From assembly GCF_014656545.1 (NCBI RefSeq), contig NZ_BNDS01000003.1, positions 2,606 to 66,605 of the forward strand: a stretch of DNA of 64,000 nucleotides, written 5' to 3'. The position numbers and the translations under genes are program-made. The notes below the pieces were generated by a model, which made no database searches, had not been told where the DNA came from, and saw nothing but the letters and a program-made list of their open reading frames with translations. Source of the DNA: Neobacillus kokaensis. GTDB taxonomy: Bacteria > Bacillota > Bacilli > Bacillales > Cytobacillaceae. How positions within the stretch are numbered: the first letter of the stretch is position 1; every line of letters begins with the position of its first letter. Shown one piece after another: positions 1 through 8,025 of this stretch.

Positions 1-135
1 GTTGAAAATGAAGCAACTGAAGAAGAAACTGTAGTAGACACAGAAGAAACTACAGAAGCACCAGAAGCAACCGTTGGAAACGAAACAGCTGAAGACAGCA
101 ATGTTGCAGTTGTAGAATCTACTGAAACAAAATAA
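1..135 (+). CDS. C-terminal end of an acidic protein (partial)
   Basis: Frame 1 is open from the window edge to tandem TAA stops at 133-138. The 44 visible residues are extremely rich in Glu, Thr and Val (motifs such as EATEEE and DTEETTEAPEA), an acidic low-complexity tail like those ending some ribosomal or secreted proteins in Bacilli. A Rho-independent terminator follows at about 195-228. The body of the gene lies outside the window, so the family cannot be named. Confidence 0.6.
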   Translation, partial: VENEATEEETVVDTEETTEAPEATVGNETAEDSNVAVVESTETK

Positions 136-194
136 TAAATTTGTATTTTGAAAAATGGGCATCGTACGATTGTAGGTGCAAGCCCAGCAATAAA

Positions 195-228
195 ATTCCC
201 GCCTTTAAATGAGGCGGGGATTTTTGTA
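195..228 (+). terminator. Rho-independent terminator
   Basis: Stem TCCCGCCT / AGGCGGGGA with a short loop, followed by TTTTTGTATTTT. It ends the partial acidic-protein gene and lies just beyond the stop codon of the convergent small gene. Confidence 0.8.
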
Positions 229-235
229 TTTTAAA

Positions 236-352
236 TCAATGGTAAAATAGGTATGTAATGATTTTAATCCAGCCAAAAAAGGCCAGCCACAGCGGGATGC
301 TTAGCGATGTCCCCCATATTAACCCGGTCAGGAAATTTCCTTTCTCATCCAT
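236..352 (-). CDS. Small membrane protein, 38 aa
   Basis: The minus strand encodes 38 residues starting MDEKGNFLTG, followed by a hydrophobic stretch of about 25 residues rich in Trp, Leu, Ile and Phe (around IPLWLAFFGWIKII) that should span the membrane once. An AGGAG ribosome binding site lies 8 nt before the ATG. There is no cysteine or catalytic motif and I do not recognise the family. It sits downstream of the TsdA-like cytochrome gene, separated from it by a terminator, so it probably has its own promoter in 353-465. The good RBS, hydrophobicity and clean stop make it more likely real than chance. Confidence 0.6.
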   Translation of the reverse strand: MDEKGNFLTGLIWGTSLSIPLWLAFFGWIKIITYLFYH

Positions 353-465
353 AGAATTCACTCCTAATCGTTGTAGATAGAATAACAAAAATGAGATAAG
401 AAAATTGGTGCAACTTGTCTTTTGATAGAATTTGTTTTCGACAATTTAAACAGGATTCATATACA

Positions 466-511
466 TAAAAAACCCCCCGTCATCAAAATCAAATGGAAAC
501 GTGGGGGGGTT
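466..511 (-). terminator. Terminator of the cytochrome gene
   Basis: On the minus strand a CCCCCC/GGGGGG stem is followed by TTTTTTATG. It lies immediately after the stop codon of the diheme cytochrome gene. Confidence 0.8.
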
Positions 512-549
512 CCATAATACCTGCACGTTTGTCATTAAACGGTTATTAG

Positions 550-1488
550 TTATTTCTTCTTCTCACCTTCGCCACCTTGAGGAGCAGCCTTTTTCACTTT
601 TGCAGCTTTAGTTTTATATGGTACGTCGGCAGGTGCATCGCCATTTGGCCAATCATTTTCCTTTTCGGCAAAGTCCGGACGGTCATGCGAAAGGATATAC
701 GCTGCTAAGTCTGCTGCCTGTTGATCGGTTAATTCGCCTTTTTTAATCCCGCCCATTTCAGCAGGAGGCATATTCCTTTTAATAAAACCAGCAGTGGTAC
801 TGATTCTTGCCATGCCTGCCCCGATATTAAAGGAGTTATCTCCCCATAATGCTGGACCTGTAGTAGCACCGGTACCTTCTCCATTTTGCCCGTGACAGGC
901 CATACAGGATTGTTTGTATAATTTCTCTCCATTGGTAACATTAGGTTTCGGTAAATTCTCAATAGTGTTTTTTACGACCCAATCCCGCTTGTCGATGCGT
1001 TCCGGTACATCTCTAGAGATATAGGATAGGTATGATACCATTGCACGCATATCATCACTATTATATGGGAGGGGCTTACCGTTCATACTTCGTTTGAAGC
1101 AGCCATTTATTCGGTCTTCAATTGTTAATACTTTACCAGACCGGGCATTATACTGTGGATAAACAGCGGTAACGCCTATTAACGGGGAGGATGAATCTAA
1201 TCCTGCTCCTCCGTGACAGCTGGAGCAGGAAAGCTTGTTTCCGACATATTCATCTAATAAAACATGAGTTTGATTCATCAGTTCATAGCCGCGTTTCACA
1301 GATTTACTATAAGGATCATCTTTTCCTTTTAATTCATCCATATTTGTCTTGGTATAGCCTTGATTTGCTGTTTTTGTATCTTTAGCAGCGTTTTGCTGAT
1401 TATTCTCTTTGCTACCACAAGCAGCTACAATGAGAGAAAGTGCCAGAAGCAGGAAAGAATAAATACACAAATTTTTCCTTAGTCTCAA
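550..1488 (-). CDS. tsdA: Diheme cytochrome c lipoprotein, thiosulfate dehydrogenase (TsdA)-like
   Basis: This 312-residue protein has a lipoprotein signal ending in VAAC (Cys24), so it should be anchored on the outer face of the membrane. Two CxxCH haem motifs are visible, CSSCH at 88-92 and CMACH at 195-199. Between them is the segment RINGCFKRSMNG with Cys130. In TsdA enzymes a cysteine in this context is the second axial ligand of the active-site haem, and Met240 or Met245 could ligate the second haem. TsdA joins two thiosulfates into tetrathionate and passes electrons to the respiratory chain. The C-terminus is a Lys/Ala/Gly tail. It is monocistronic, with its own terminator. A generic electron-carrier cytochrome is the alternative, but the placed Cys favours TsdA. 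Confidence 0.78.
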   Translation of the reverse strand: MRLRKNLCIYSFLLLALSLIVAACGSKENNQQNAAKDTKTANQGYTKTNMDELKGKDDPYSKSVKRGYELMNQTHVLLDEYVGNKLSCSSCHGGAGLDSSSPLIGVTAVYPQYNARSGKVLTIEDRINGCFKRSMNGKPLPYNSDDMRAMVSYLSYISRDVPERIDKRDWVVKNTIENLPKPNVTNGEKLYKQSCMACHGQNGEGTGATTGPALWGDNSFNIGAGMARISTTAGFIKRNMPPAEMGGIKKGELTDQQAADLAAYILSHDRPDFAEKENDWPNGDAPADVPYKTKAAKVKKAAPQGGEGEKKK

Positions 1489-1549
1489 ATAAATTCGTCC
1501 CTTCAGATATTGTCGTAGTTATTATTTTTTGAAGAATTGTTTTTTATTC

Positions 1550-1583
1550 TAAAAAAAAAAGCCCCCTTATTCCTGGGAGCTTA
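1550..1583 (-). terminator. Terminator overlapping a stop codon
   Basis: AGCTCCC / GGGGGCT stem followed by ten T residues on the minus strand. The stem contains the stop codon of the 189-aa protein gene. Confidence 0.75.
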
Positions 1584-2136
1584 CTTCCTTTGCAAAACCT
1601 TCACCAAAGTTATTAGCTATAAATTTTTGTTCCTCTTTTTTTGAGAGGATTCCATAAGCTTTTCCAATGTTCCCGTTCTTATATCGCCAGAAATAGTTAT
1701 GGTCCTCATCGACTTCATCGAATTGCCCTTTTTTCCATTTTTCAAGAATTCCTAGCAAATCGTCTTTTAGTTCATAATCACTATTACTCACAATCTCGTA
1801 AACTTGATTAATCGTATCGGGAATCATCGGTACAGCCCCCCACTTTTCCTCCGCTTTTACTTTCTGATGTGTCATTTTGTGCATCACGTCGATCACGGCA
1901 TTTTGAGGGCTATCTTTATCAAGGTCAATCTCATATTGAACACCGCCAATTTTGGCCGTTTGCTGCTTCTCATCTTTCTTATCTGCATCTGTTTTCTTAT
2001 TAACAGCCATATCTTGAACGGCGGATGCCTGCTTTTTTTCAGCATAATCTTTATTATCCATTACCTTATTAAAACCATACTTTCCTCCAATTAAAACCAC
2101 CAAAACAATAGCAGTCCAAATTAACGTTTTCTTCAT
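1567..2136 (-). CDS. Membrane-anchored protein, DUF6241-like
   Basis: A 189-residue protein with an N-terminal membrane anchor (about residues 4-24, LIWTAIVLVVLIGGKYG), then a charged Lys/Asp/Gln linker (30-65) and a C-terminal domain. The stretch AVIDVMHKMTHQKVKAEEKWGAVPM and the later HNYFWRYKNGNIGKAYGIL match what I remember of DUF6241 proteins, which are common in Bacillus and have no known function. The topology suggests an extracytoplasmic domain. The gene is preceded by the 52-bp tandem array region and ends in its own terminator. The family assignment is from memory and moderately certain; no enzymatic role can be read from the sequence. Confidence 0.7.
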   Translation of the reverse strand: MKKTLIWTAIVLVVLIGGKYGFNKVMDNKDYAEKKQASAVQDMAVNKKTDADKKDEKQQTAKIGGVQYEIDLDKDSPQNAVIDVMHKMTHQKVKAEEKWGAVPMIPDTINQVYEIVSNSDYELKDDLLGILEKWKKGQFDEVDEDHNYFWRYKNGNIGKAYGILSKKEEQKFIANNFGEGFAKEVSSQE

Positions 2137-2308
2137 TACCTATCCCCCTGTTTTTTGCTCTGGATGGTTCCACTTTAGCAGAAAATTCATAATAATTCCA
2201 GTGTCGAATAAAAAGAGGGGACATTCTCCTGTTTTCTTGATAAAACAGAAGAACTATCCGAAAGTACAGAAAAACTATTTGGGAAAAAAATAAGAATTAA
2301 TAATCGAT

Positions 2309-2343
2309 AAAAGGACAGCTCTTTGTGTTTTGTGTCCTTTTTC
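2309..2343 (-). terminator. Hairpin terminator downstream of the antiporter/array transcript
   Basis: A perfect 9-bp stem AAAAGGACA / TGTCCTTTT with A/T runs on both sides, so it could work in either direction. No plus-strand gene precedes it. It is the first convincing terminator met by minus-strand transcription leaving the antiporter gene, which would place the 52-bp array inside that transcript. Confidence 0.6.
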
Positions 2344-2388
2344 GGGATTACATGATTGCTTATTGTTACCTCGCTTTTTTGTATGCTT

Positions 2389-2763
2389 CAATGTGCACTT
2401 CATCGGCGATTTCCCTTGCTCCCGCGTTCATTGAACGCGTCAATGTGCACTTCATCGGCGATTTCCCTTGCTCCCGCGTTCATTGAACGCCTCAATGTGC
2501 ACTTCATCGGCGATTTCCCTTGCTCTGGCGTTCATTGAACGCGTCAATGTGCACTTCATCGGCGATTTCTCTTGCTCTGGCGTTCATTGAACGCATCAAT
2601 GTGCACTTCATCGGCGATTTCTCTTGCTCTGGCGTTCATTGAACGCGTCAATGTACACTTCATTGGCGTTTTCCCTTGCTCTGGCGTTCATTGAACGTGT
2701 CAATGTGCACTTCATTGGCGTTTTCCCTTGCTCTCGCGTTCATTGAACGCGTCAATGTGCACC
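2389..2763. repeat. 52-bp tandem repeat array (7 copies plus a partial)
   Basis: CAATGTGCAC recurs at 2389, 2441, 2493, 2545, 2597, 2649, 2701 and 2753, always exactly 52 bp apart. Each unit holds an inverted repeat GCGTTCA-T-TGAACGC and a GTGCAC palindrome. Units 6 and 7 share a variant (CATTGGCGTTTTCC instead of CATCGGCGATTTCC), and other single-base variants separate copies. The unit length is not a multiple of three, so it is not coding. The array fills most of the gene-free stretch 2137-2821. Confidence 0.95.
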
Positions 2764-2821
2764 TTTTTCCTTTCTCACCAATACCTCAACTTTTTCAGCG
2801 GTTTAGAACTGTCCCCATACT

Positions 2822-4390
2822 TCAGTCCAGCTTCACCAGCACATTTGTGATAAGCTCCTGTTCTTCAGCAGCTGCTTCATTTGAGATGATCTCTTCTTTT
2901 ACTAGTGTTTCAATCGCTTCGTGCTGGGCGTATAAGGAATGTTTTTGTAAAGTGATTTGCTGTTTTGCTTTAAGCTCGGGATGTTTTTCGAATAGCTGGT
3001 TCATGGCATTCCGTAATTCTGCTAATTCCCGCTCGTATTGTTCGACTAGTACCTGCGAAACAGCTTCCGTGATGAACAGGTTTCTTTTGACTTTATGGAT
3101 TTCCTCAATAGCGGATTCCAAGCGATAGCTTCGGGCAATGAGTACTTCATATTCCTTAAAGCTCTCCGTTTTTTTATTGACACCTAAAAGGGAGAGCAGC
3201 GGTTTAATCGAAAGCCCTTGCACCACCAAGGAAAATAATACGACGCTAAAAGCCACAATTAGGATGTCCTCCCGGCCGGCGAAGTCCCGCGGGAGGCTGA
3301 GCGCTAAGGCAATCGATAAGGACCCCTTTAATCCGCCCCAGTTAATAATATGCTTCCAGGGGACGGGGAAATTTTTCATAAAAAACAAGCTGATGTAAAC
3401 TGCCAAGCTTCTAGCGATTAATACAATCACAATCGCTAAAAAAATTAATGTCCATTTGTCGGATACATTTATGCGAGTGATTTCTAAACCTACCATTAAA
3501 AATACGAGCGAGTTTGCCAGTAAGGCGGTAACTTCCCAAAAGTTATTAATATTTAATTTTGTCGTGGGGCTCATCCCGATTTTGGCACCATAGTTACCTA
3601 AAACTAGGGCCGCTGTAACTACGGCAATTACCCCAGACGCATGCACGCTTTCGGCGAGCAGGAAAGAGCTATAAAACAGGATGAGACTAAAGATAATCTC
3701 TAAAGGGTAGTCATCAAAGTATTTTGTTAAAATGGAAAACCCATAGCCTAGAGCACCACCGATGATGACACCAAGCGAAATGACCTTGAGAAATTCAAAC
3801 ACACCATAGCTGAAACCCTGAATCCCGAGGCCGATATACGTTAATAAGGAAAATGCCGATATTTTAAAGAAGACAACGGCCAGACCATCGTTAAATAAAC
3901 TTTCACCCTCCACCACTATCGCTAATTTTTTATTCACCCCAAGGCTTTTAAACATCGACAAGACACTTACAGGGTCAGTTGCACTCATTAAGGCAGCAAA
4001 AACAAATGCTGCCGGGATGGAGAAACCTAGCAGCCAAAGGGACAAAAAACCGGTTGCAATAAAGGAAATCAGGGTCGCCCCAAAAGCGAGTGTCATAATC
4101 GGCCGTTTATTCTTTTTTAAGTGGGCAAAGGAAAGTTTAAATGCCGCCTCCCCTAATAATGCAGGTAAGAACAAGGTAATAACCACAAAGTTAAAGATCT
4201 CGCCCTCCGTGATAAATTGCTTTAAAGGCTCAAAAACGGGAATGTTAAATAGTCCGATCATCGCTCCAACAATGACAAGGGCAATCGGATAGGGCTTTTT
4301 AAACTTTTTTGCAATCGCCGTTACTCCGGCAGCAAGCATGATTAAAATAAGTCCTAGTTCGAAGGTATAATGCAAATCCAAATCCTGCAT
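2822..4390 (-). CDS. CPA1-family monovalent cation:proton antiporter (NhaP type)
   Basis: A 522-residue polytopic membrane protein with about 12 hydrophobic segments up to about residue 400, then a cytoplasmic helical tail of about 120 residues (IEEIHKVKRNLF ... ELAELRNAMNQLFEKH). The family signatures are the helix motif SATDPVSVLSMF and EGESLFNDGLAVVFF, which carries the conserved Asp/Glu/Asn residues of CPA1 exchangers. Such proteins expel Na+ or K+ in exchange for protons, supporting pH and salt homeostasis. It is transcribed alone. No terminator is visible directly after the stop, and the 52-bp array follows. The exact ion cannot be deduced. Confidence 0.9.
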   Translation of the reverse strand: MQDLDLHYTFELGLILIMLAAGVTAIAKKFKKPYPIALVIVGAMIGLFNIPVFEPLKQFITEGEIFNFVVITLFLPALLGEAAFKLSFAHLKKNKRPIMTLAFGATLISFIATGFLSLWLLGFSIPAAFVFAALMSATDPVSVLSMFKSLGVNKKLAIVVEGESLFNDGLAVVFFKISAFSLLTYIGLGIQGFSYGVFEFLKVISLGVIIGGALGYGFSILTKYFDDYPLEIIFSLILFYSSFLLAESVHASGVIAVVTAALVLGNYGAKIGMSPTTKLNINNFWEVTALLANSLVFLMVGLEITRINVSDKWTLIFLAIVIVLIARSLAVYISLFFMKNFPVPWKHIINWGGLKGSLSIALALSLPRDFAGREDILIVAFSVVLFSLVVQGLSIKPLLSLLGVNKKTESFKEYEVLIARSYRLESAIEEIHKVKRNLFITEAVSQVLVEQYERELAELRNAMNQLFEKHPELKAKQQITLQKHSLYAQHEAIETLVKEEIISNEAAAEEQELITNVLVKLD

Positions 4391-4631
4391 GGCTCTATTC
4401 CACCTTTATCGGATTCATTTTCAGCTTTTCAAGACGAATATTACGTACTATCCTTAACAAAATAGGCGATTAATATCCATGTTTTAATAGGGTTAATGCC
4501 TGACACCGTTCGTAATTATTATAGGTAATTGGAGTATTCTTTTGTTTTGAATTCAATTTATTTAAAAAACATTTTTTTCAGAGTATTATGGATATAGTGT
4601 TGCTAAATGAAATCATTTAGGAGTGATATAA

Positions 4632-5621
4632 ATGAAAGCAGTCGTTCATGCGGACAAGGCTGGGCTTTTTGGGCTGGCAGTTCGTGATATGGAAGAATTA
4701 CAGCCAAAAGCTGGCGAGGTCAGGGTGAAATTGAAAACAGCAGGCTTAAACCATCGTGATTTGTTTGTGCTTGTGCGTCATAAACCTACAGATCCGCCGC
4801 TGATTATCGGGTCGGACGGTGCCGGAGTAGTGGACGCAGTTGGAGAAGGGGTCACTGGTGTCAAAGCGGGAGATAAGGTCGTCATTAATCCTGGATTAGG
4901 CTGGAAGGATAAAACGGATGCTCCACCACAAGGATTTGAAATTCTCGGACTTCCTTTTCATGGAACCTTTGCCGAGCAGGTGGTAATCCCGGCTGAGAAT
5001 GTCGCCCCAAAACCAGAGCATCTATCGTGGGAAGAAGCTGGTGTTTTGTCACTAGCCGCATTAACGGCATATCGGGCTTTGTTTACCCAAGGTCAAGTTC
5101 GTGAAGGCATGAAAGTGTTAATTCCGGGTATCGGCAGTGGTGTGGCAACATTTTTATTACAGTTTGCCAAGGCAGCGGGAGCGACTGTTTATGTAACCTC
5201 TCGTTCTGTTGAAAAATGCCAAAAGGCTTTGGAACTTGGGGCAGACAAGGCTTTTGACAGTAATGCAGATTGGGAGAAGGAGTTTGGCGGTGAGAAAGTG
5301 GACCTTGTGATTGAGTGTGTAGGGGCTGCGACCTTTAACAAGTCGCTGCAGCAGCTTCGGCCAGGCGGCACGATCGTAACCTTCGGCGCTTCTGCAGGAG
5401 ATGTCGTTGAATTGAATTTACGCGACTTTTTCTACGGCCAGTTTCGCCTATACGGCTCAACCATGGGAAGCGGAGAAGAGTACAAAGAAATGCTAGAATT
5501 CATTGAAAAACACCAAATCAAACCGGTCATCGACCGCATATACCCACTAGAACAATTTCAAGAAGCATTCAACCGAATGGAAAATGCCCAGCAGCTTGGA
5601 AAAATCGGGTTTACTATATAA
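4632..5621 (+). CDS. Zinc-type alcohol dehydrogenase-like / quinone oxidoreductase family protein
   Basis: A 329-residue medium-chain dehydrogenase/reductase. The GroES-like N-terminal half includes GLNHRDLFVLV and GSDGAGVVDAVGEGV. The Rossmann half has the nucleotide-binding GIGSGVATFLLQFAKAAGA (about residues 163-181). The usual structural-zinc cysteine cluster is absent, which argues for the quinone-oxidoreductase or YogA-like branch using NADPH rather than a classical zinc alcohol dehydrogenase. The RBS AGGAGTGATATAA precedes the ATG. It stands alone between a partial and a full copy of the dispersed repeat. The substrate is unknown. Confidence 0.85.
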   Translation: MKAVVHADKAGLFGLAVRDMEELQPKAGEVRVKLKTAGLNHRDLFVLVRHKPTDPPLIIGSDGAGVVDAVGEGVTGVKAGDKVVINPGLGWKDKTDAPPQGFEILGLPFHGTFAEQVVIPAENVAPKPEHLSWEEAGVLSLAALTAYRALFTQGQVREGMKVLIPGIGSGVATFLLQFAKAAGATVYVTSRSVEKCQKALELGADKAFDSNADWEKEFGGEKVDLVIECVGAATFNKSLQQLRPGGTIVTFGASAGDVVELNLRDFFYGQFRLYGSTMGSGEEYKEMLEFIEKHQIKPVIDRIYPLEQFQEAFNRMENAQQLGKIGFTI

Positions 5622-5660
5622 TTAGATGTTTTTTATAGTGCCTTTCATGGTGCTTTTAAT

Positions 5661-5706
5661 GGTGCCTGACACCATTCGTGGACATTTGTCCGCCTGGGGT
5701 GGACAG
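5661..5706. repeat. Dispersed repeat: GGTGCCTGACACC core plus GGACA tail
   Basis: The core GGTGCCTGACACC is followed by ATTCGTGGACATTTGTCC and a GGTGGACAG end. The same core-plus-tail arrangement recurs at 18303, 25400, 30193 and 37699. A truncated core (TGCCTGACACC) lies at 4498-4508. Confidence 0.8.
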
Positions 5707-5733
5707 AAGCTTAGAAAACAGGAATTCTAATGG

Positions 5734-5783
5734 AAAAAGCCGACGCACCTTTCTAGAAATTGGTTTCTCGTGAAGGGTGCGTC
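5734..5783 (-). terminator. Terminator overlapping the VanZ-like gene end
   Basis: On the minus strand GACGCACC ... GGTGCGTC followed by GGCTTTTT. The left arm lies inside the last codons of the VanZ-like gene. Confidence 0.75.
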
Positions 5784-6169
5784 ATAAAAAGCCGGCCTAT
5801 TCCTAATGCTAACAATATCCCTATTGTATCAATTCCTACATCGAAAAGCCTTCCGTCCCTTGTAAAAAATAATTGAAGAAACTCAGTGAGGGCTGCATAA
5901 AAAGTCGCTAAAGAAAAGACTAACTTTTTTGATTGGAATGCAATTTGGAGCAATGCTGTCAAAATGAAGAACGCAAAAGCATGGCCGAATTTTTGTATAA
6001 GAAACCCGCCGGAAAGCTGCAAAGGTAATGGTGCTAAAAGTTCAGAAAAATGAGGAGTCGGGTTTATGTAAAATCTAATTTCTCCTGTATCCATTAAACC
6101 ATTAAAACTTGCGGTACAGGTGAAAACAAAAATCATACCTGCCCAAAACAAAACAAATAACCCTCGCAT
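5753..6169 (-). CDS. VanZ-like family membrane protein
   Basis: A 138-residue protein with about four hydrophobic segments. The C-terminal pattern FFTRDGRLFDVGIDTIGILLALGIG matches the VanZ-like signature (R/G-rich turn, then a buried Asp and a glycine-rich last helix), and the central GHAFAFFILTALL matches its second helix. VanZ-like proteins occur widely in Firmicutes; TeiA/VanZ gives low-level teicoplanin resistance by an unsettled mechanism. Its RBS is weak. It is transcribed alone with a terminator overlapping its end, and has no resistance-gene context, so a housekeeping role is as likely. Confidence 0.8.
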   Translation of the reverse strand: MRGLFVLFWAGMIFVFTCTASFNGLMDTGEIRFYINPTPHFSELLAPLPLQLSGGFLIQKFGHAFAFFILTALLQIAFQSKKLVFSLATFYAALTEFLQLFFTRDGRLFDVGIDTIGILLALGIGRLFMTHPSRETNF

Positions 6170-6276
6170 GGTAAAACCTCCTTCATCTCATTTTAAACCG
6201 TTGAGGGAGGAGATTATACCTACTAGGGGAGGGAAATGTAACGTTTTTTTGTTTCCTTCGTGAAATAGGAATAAAT

Positions 6277-6300
6277 GAAAAAAGGCCTGAGCATAGGCCT
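6277..6300 (-). terminator. Terminator of the 54-codon ORF
   Basis: AGGCCT-ATGCTC-AGGCCT hairpin followed by TTTTTTCATTT on the minus strand, 8 nt after the stop codon of the small acidic protein gene. Confidence 0.8.
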
Positions 6301-6307
6301 GTCCTAG

Positions 6308-6472
6308 TTACCAATCGTCATCAAATTCCGCATCTAAATCATCCATTATTCTAGATTGTTCCCATTCGTCACGGGTAATTCCGGATGACATTATTTCATT
6401 TTGAACTTCTGCACTGTTCCATTCCTCCTGCCATGGATTGCCGCAATAATTAGGATCTAATAACAATTCCAT
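6308..6472 (-). CDS. Small acidic protein, 52-54 aa
   Basis: An open frame on the minus strand encodes a protein ending in MDDLDAEFDDDW, rich in Asp, Glu and Trp, with one Cys. The ATG at 6472 lies only 2 nt after the near-perfect Shine-Dalgarno GGGAGGTGAT. The TTG two codons later (6466) sits at the ideal distance, so translation may start there, giving 52 residues (fMet-LLDPNYCGNPW). A terminator follows the stop directly. No family is recognised. A strong RBS plus terminator make this very likely a real gene. Confidence 0.7.
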   Translation of the reverse strand: MELLLDPNYCGNPWQEEWNSAEVQNEIMSSGITRDEWEQSRIMDDLDAEFDDDW

Positions 6473-6548
6473 CACCTCCCATTTTTAGCATTTCCTATTT
6501 AGTAAGGGTTTATTACCAACGTTTTAGAGGGTGGCTCATAAATGGGAA

Positions 6549-6652
6549 GGGTCTAATTACTTGAACAGAAGAAAATAAAAGCTTTTCGGAAGCTAGAAGG
6601 GGTCTAGTTCCCCTAAAGAGAAGAAAAAAGCAAATTCGGTAAAGCAGCATTT
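6549..6652. repeat. Imperfect 51-bp direct duplication
   Basis: GGGTCTAATTACTTGAACAG at 6549 and GGGTCTAGTTCCCCTAAAGA at 6600 begin two diverged copies that both continue GAAGAAAA..AAAGC. They lie between the purine permease terminator and the small acidic gene. Confidence 0.5.
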
Positions 6653-6660
6653 TTTTCAGC

Positions 6661-6697
6661 AAAAAAAGAAATCGACAGACAAAGTCCGCCGATTTCC
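6661..6697 (-). terminator. Terminator of the purine permease gene
   Basis: AAATCG ... CGATTT stem followed by CTTTTTTT on the minus strand, just after the permease stop codon. Confidence 0.7.
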
Positions 6698-6711
6698 CCA
6701 ATTCTAAACAA

Positions 6712-8013
6712 TTAATGCTGCAAAAACGCCAGCTGTATAAAGAATAATACCGCAAATACATATAGCAGCGGGTGAACATCGCGCCATTTTCCTTTGGCCG
6801 CTTTTAAAATAGGATAGCTGATAAATCCAAGAGCAATCCCGGTGGAGATACTGGATGTCAGCGGCATGCTAAGGATGGTTAAGAATGCCGGGAAGGCTTC
6901 ATCGAGCTCATTCCAGCGAATTTTGGCAATGCTCCCCATCATCAGGCTTCCAACAATAATCAATGCAGGTGCCGTAATGGCGGAAAGACCGGATACGGCG
7001 CTCACAAGCGGCCCGAAGAATGCAGCAACAATAAACAACACCGAAACAGTAAGGGAGGTTAAGCCTGTCCGACCGCCGGCAGCAACGCCAGATGTCGATT
7101 CAATATAGGCAGTTGTTGGGCTTGTCCCAAACATTGCGCCAATTGCTGTTCCCAAAGAGTCAGATAGAAGGGCATGGCGGGCACGCGGCAGCTTATCGCC
7201 TCTCATTAATCCAGCTTGGTTTGCGACCCCAATCATGGTTCCAGTGGTGTCAAAAATCGTCACCAAAATGAAGGAAAACACGACGGCAAACAGGCTGTGG
7301 TGAATGACGTCACTAAAGGCAGTAAGCGGGTTGGCGATCATTAATCCTTCAGGCAGGGACGGAAAGCCGACAAAACCCTTATCGAAGGAAAGCTGGCCGG
7401 TAAAAAAGGCAATCAAAGCCGTCACAATCATTCCGATAAATAATGCACCATTTACCCTAAATAACATTAATATAAGGGTTACAGCAAGACCAATAAAGGT
7501 CAGAATAGCAGAAGAAGTATGCAAATTGCCGAGACGAACCAAGTTGGCAGGGTCTGCGACAATGATTTTCGTTAAGCGAAGGCTGATAAAAGCAATAAAC
7601 AGACCAATTCCTGCAGTAATTCCGTACTTAAGGTTTTCGGGAATGGCCTCAATTAATTTTTCCCTTAACGGTGTTAAAGACAAGATGAGAAAAATAATTC
7701 CGGCAACAAACACCGCCGCGAAGGCTGTTTGGTAGTCAATGTTTTGCGAGCCGCCGACGACAGAATAGGCAAAATAGGCGTTGAGACCCATTCCAGGTGC
7801 AATGGCGATTGGGTAGTTGGCAAAAAGCGCCATCCAAAGAGTCCCGACAACAGCTGCAATGATGGTCGCGGTAAAAACTTGATCAAACGGCACGCCGGCA
7901 TCGGAGAGAATTACCGGGTTGACGACAACGATGTAAACCATGGTAAAAAAAGTCGTAATTCCCGCAATTAACTCTGTTTTGGCGTTTGTATTATTTTCTT
8001 TCAGTTTAAACAT
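6712..8013 (-). CDS. pbuO: Guanine/hypoxanthine permease (NCS2 family, PbuO/PbuG type)
   Basis: A 433-residue polytopic protein of the AzgA-like branch of the nucleobase:cation symporter family. Recognisable parts are the N-terminal NAKTELIAGITTFFTMVYIVVVNP, the segment ANYPIAIAPGMGLNAYFAYSV, the central FVTIFDTTGTMIGVANQAG and GTSPTTAYIESTSGVAAGGRTG, which include the substrate-site residues known for this group. It imports guanine or hypoxanthine with protons. A sigma-A promoter overlapped by a PurR-type PurBox pair lies directly upstream, and I see no purine riboswitch. That fits PbuO better than B. subtilis PbuG, which is riboswitch-controlled. Confidence 0.88.
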   Translation of the reverse strand: MFKLKENNTNAKTELIAGITTFFTMVYIVVVNPVILSDAGVPFDQVFTATIIAAVVGTLWMALFANYPIAIAPGMGLNAYFAYSVVGGSQNIDYQTAFAAVFVAGIIFLILSLTPLREKLIEAIPENLKYGITAGIGLFIAFISLRLTKIIVADPANLVRLGNLHTSSAILTFIGLAVTLILMLFRVNGALFIGMIVTALIAFFTGQLSFDKGFVGFPSLPEGLMIANPLTAFSDVIHHSLFAVVFSFILVTIFDTTGTMIGVANQAGLMRGDKLPRARHALLSDSLGTAIGAMFGTSPTTAYIESTSGVAAGGRTGLTSLTVSVLFIVAAFFGPLVSAVSGLSAITAPALIIVGSLMMGSIAKIRWNELDEAFPAFLTILSMPLTSSISTGIALGFISYPILKAAKGKWRDVHPLLYVFAVLFFIQLAFLQH

Positions 8014-8025
8014 AATGGCCCTCCG

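Noticed and set aside
2389-2763. CRISPR array or coding repeats (plus-strand ORFs 2356-2538 and 2676-3128)
   Set aside because: There is no unique spacer sequence, and the 52-bp unit shifts frame at every copy, so the ORFs are by-products.
6513-6779. 88-codon minus-strand ORF after the purine permease
   Set aside because: It overlaps the permease end and its terminator, has no RBS and a composition unlike a protein.
7304-7735. 143-codon plus-strand ORF opposite the purine permease
   Set aside because: Shadow of a conserved membrane protein, with no start signal.
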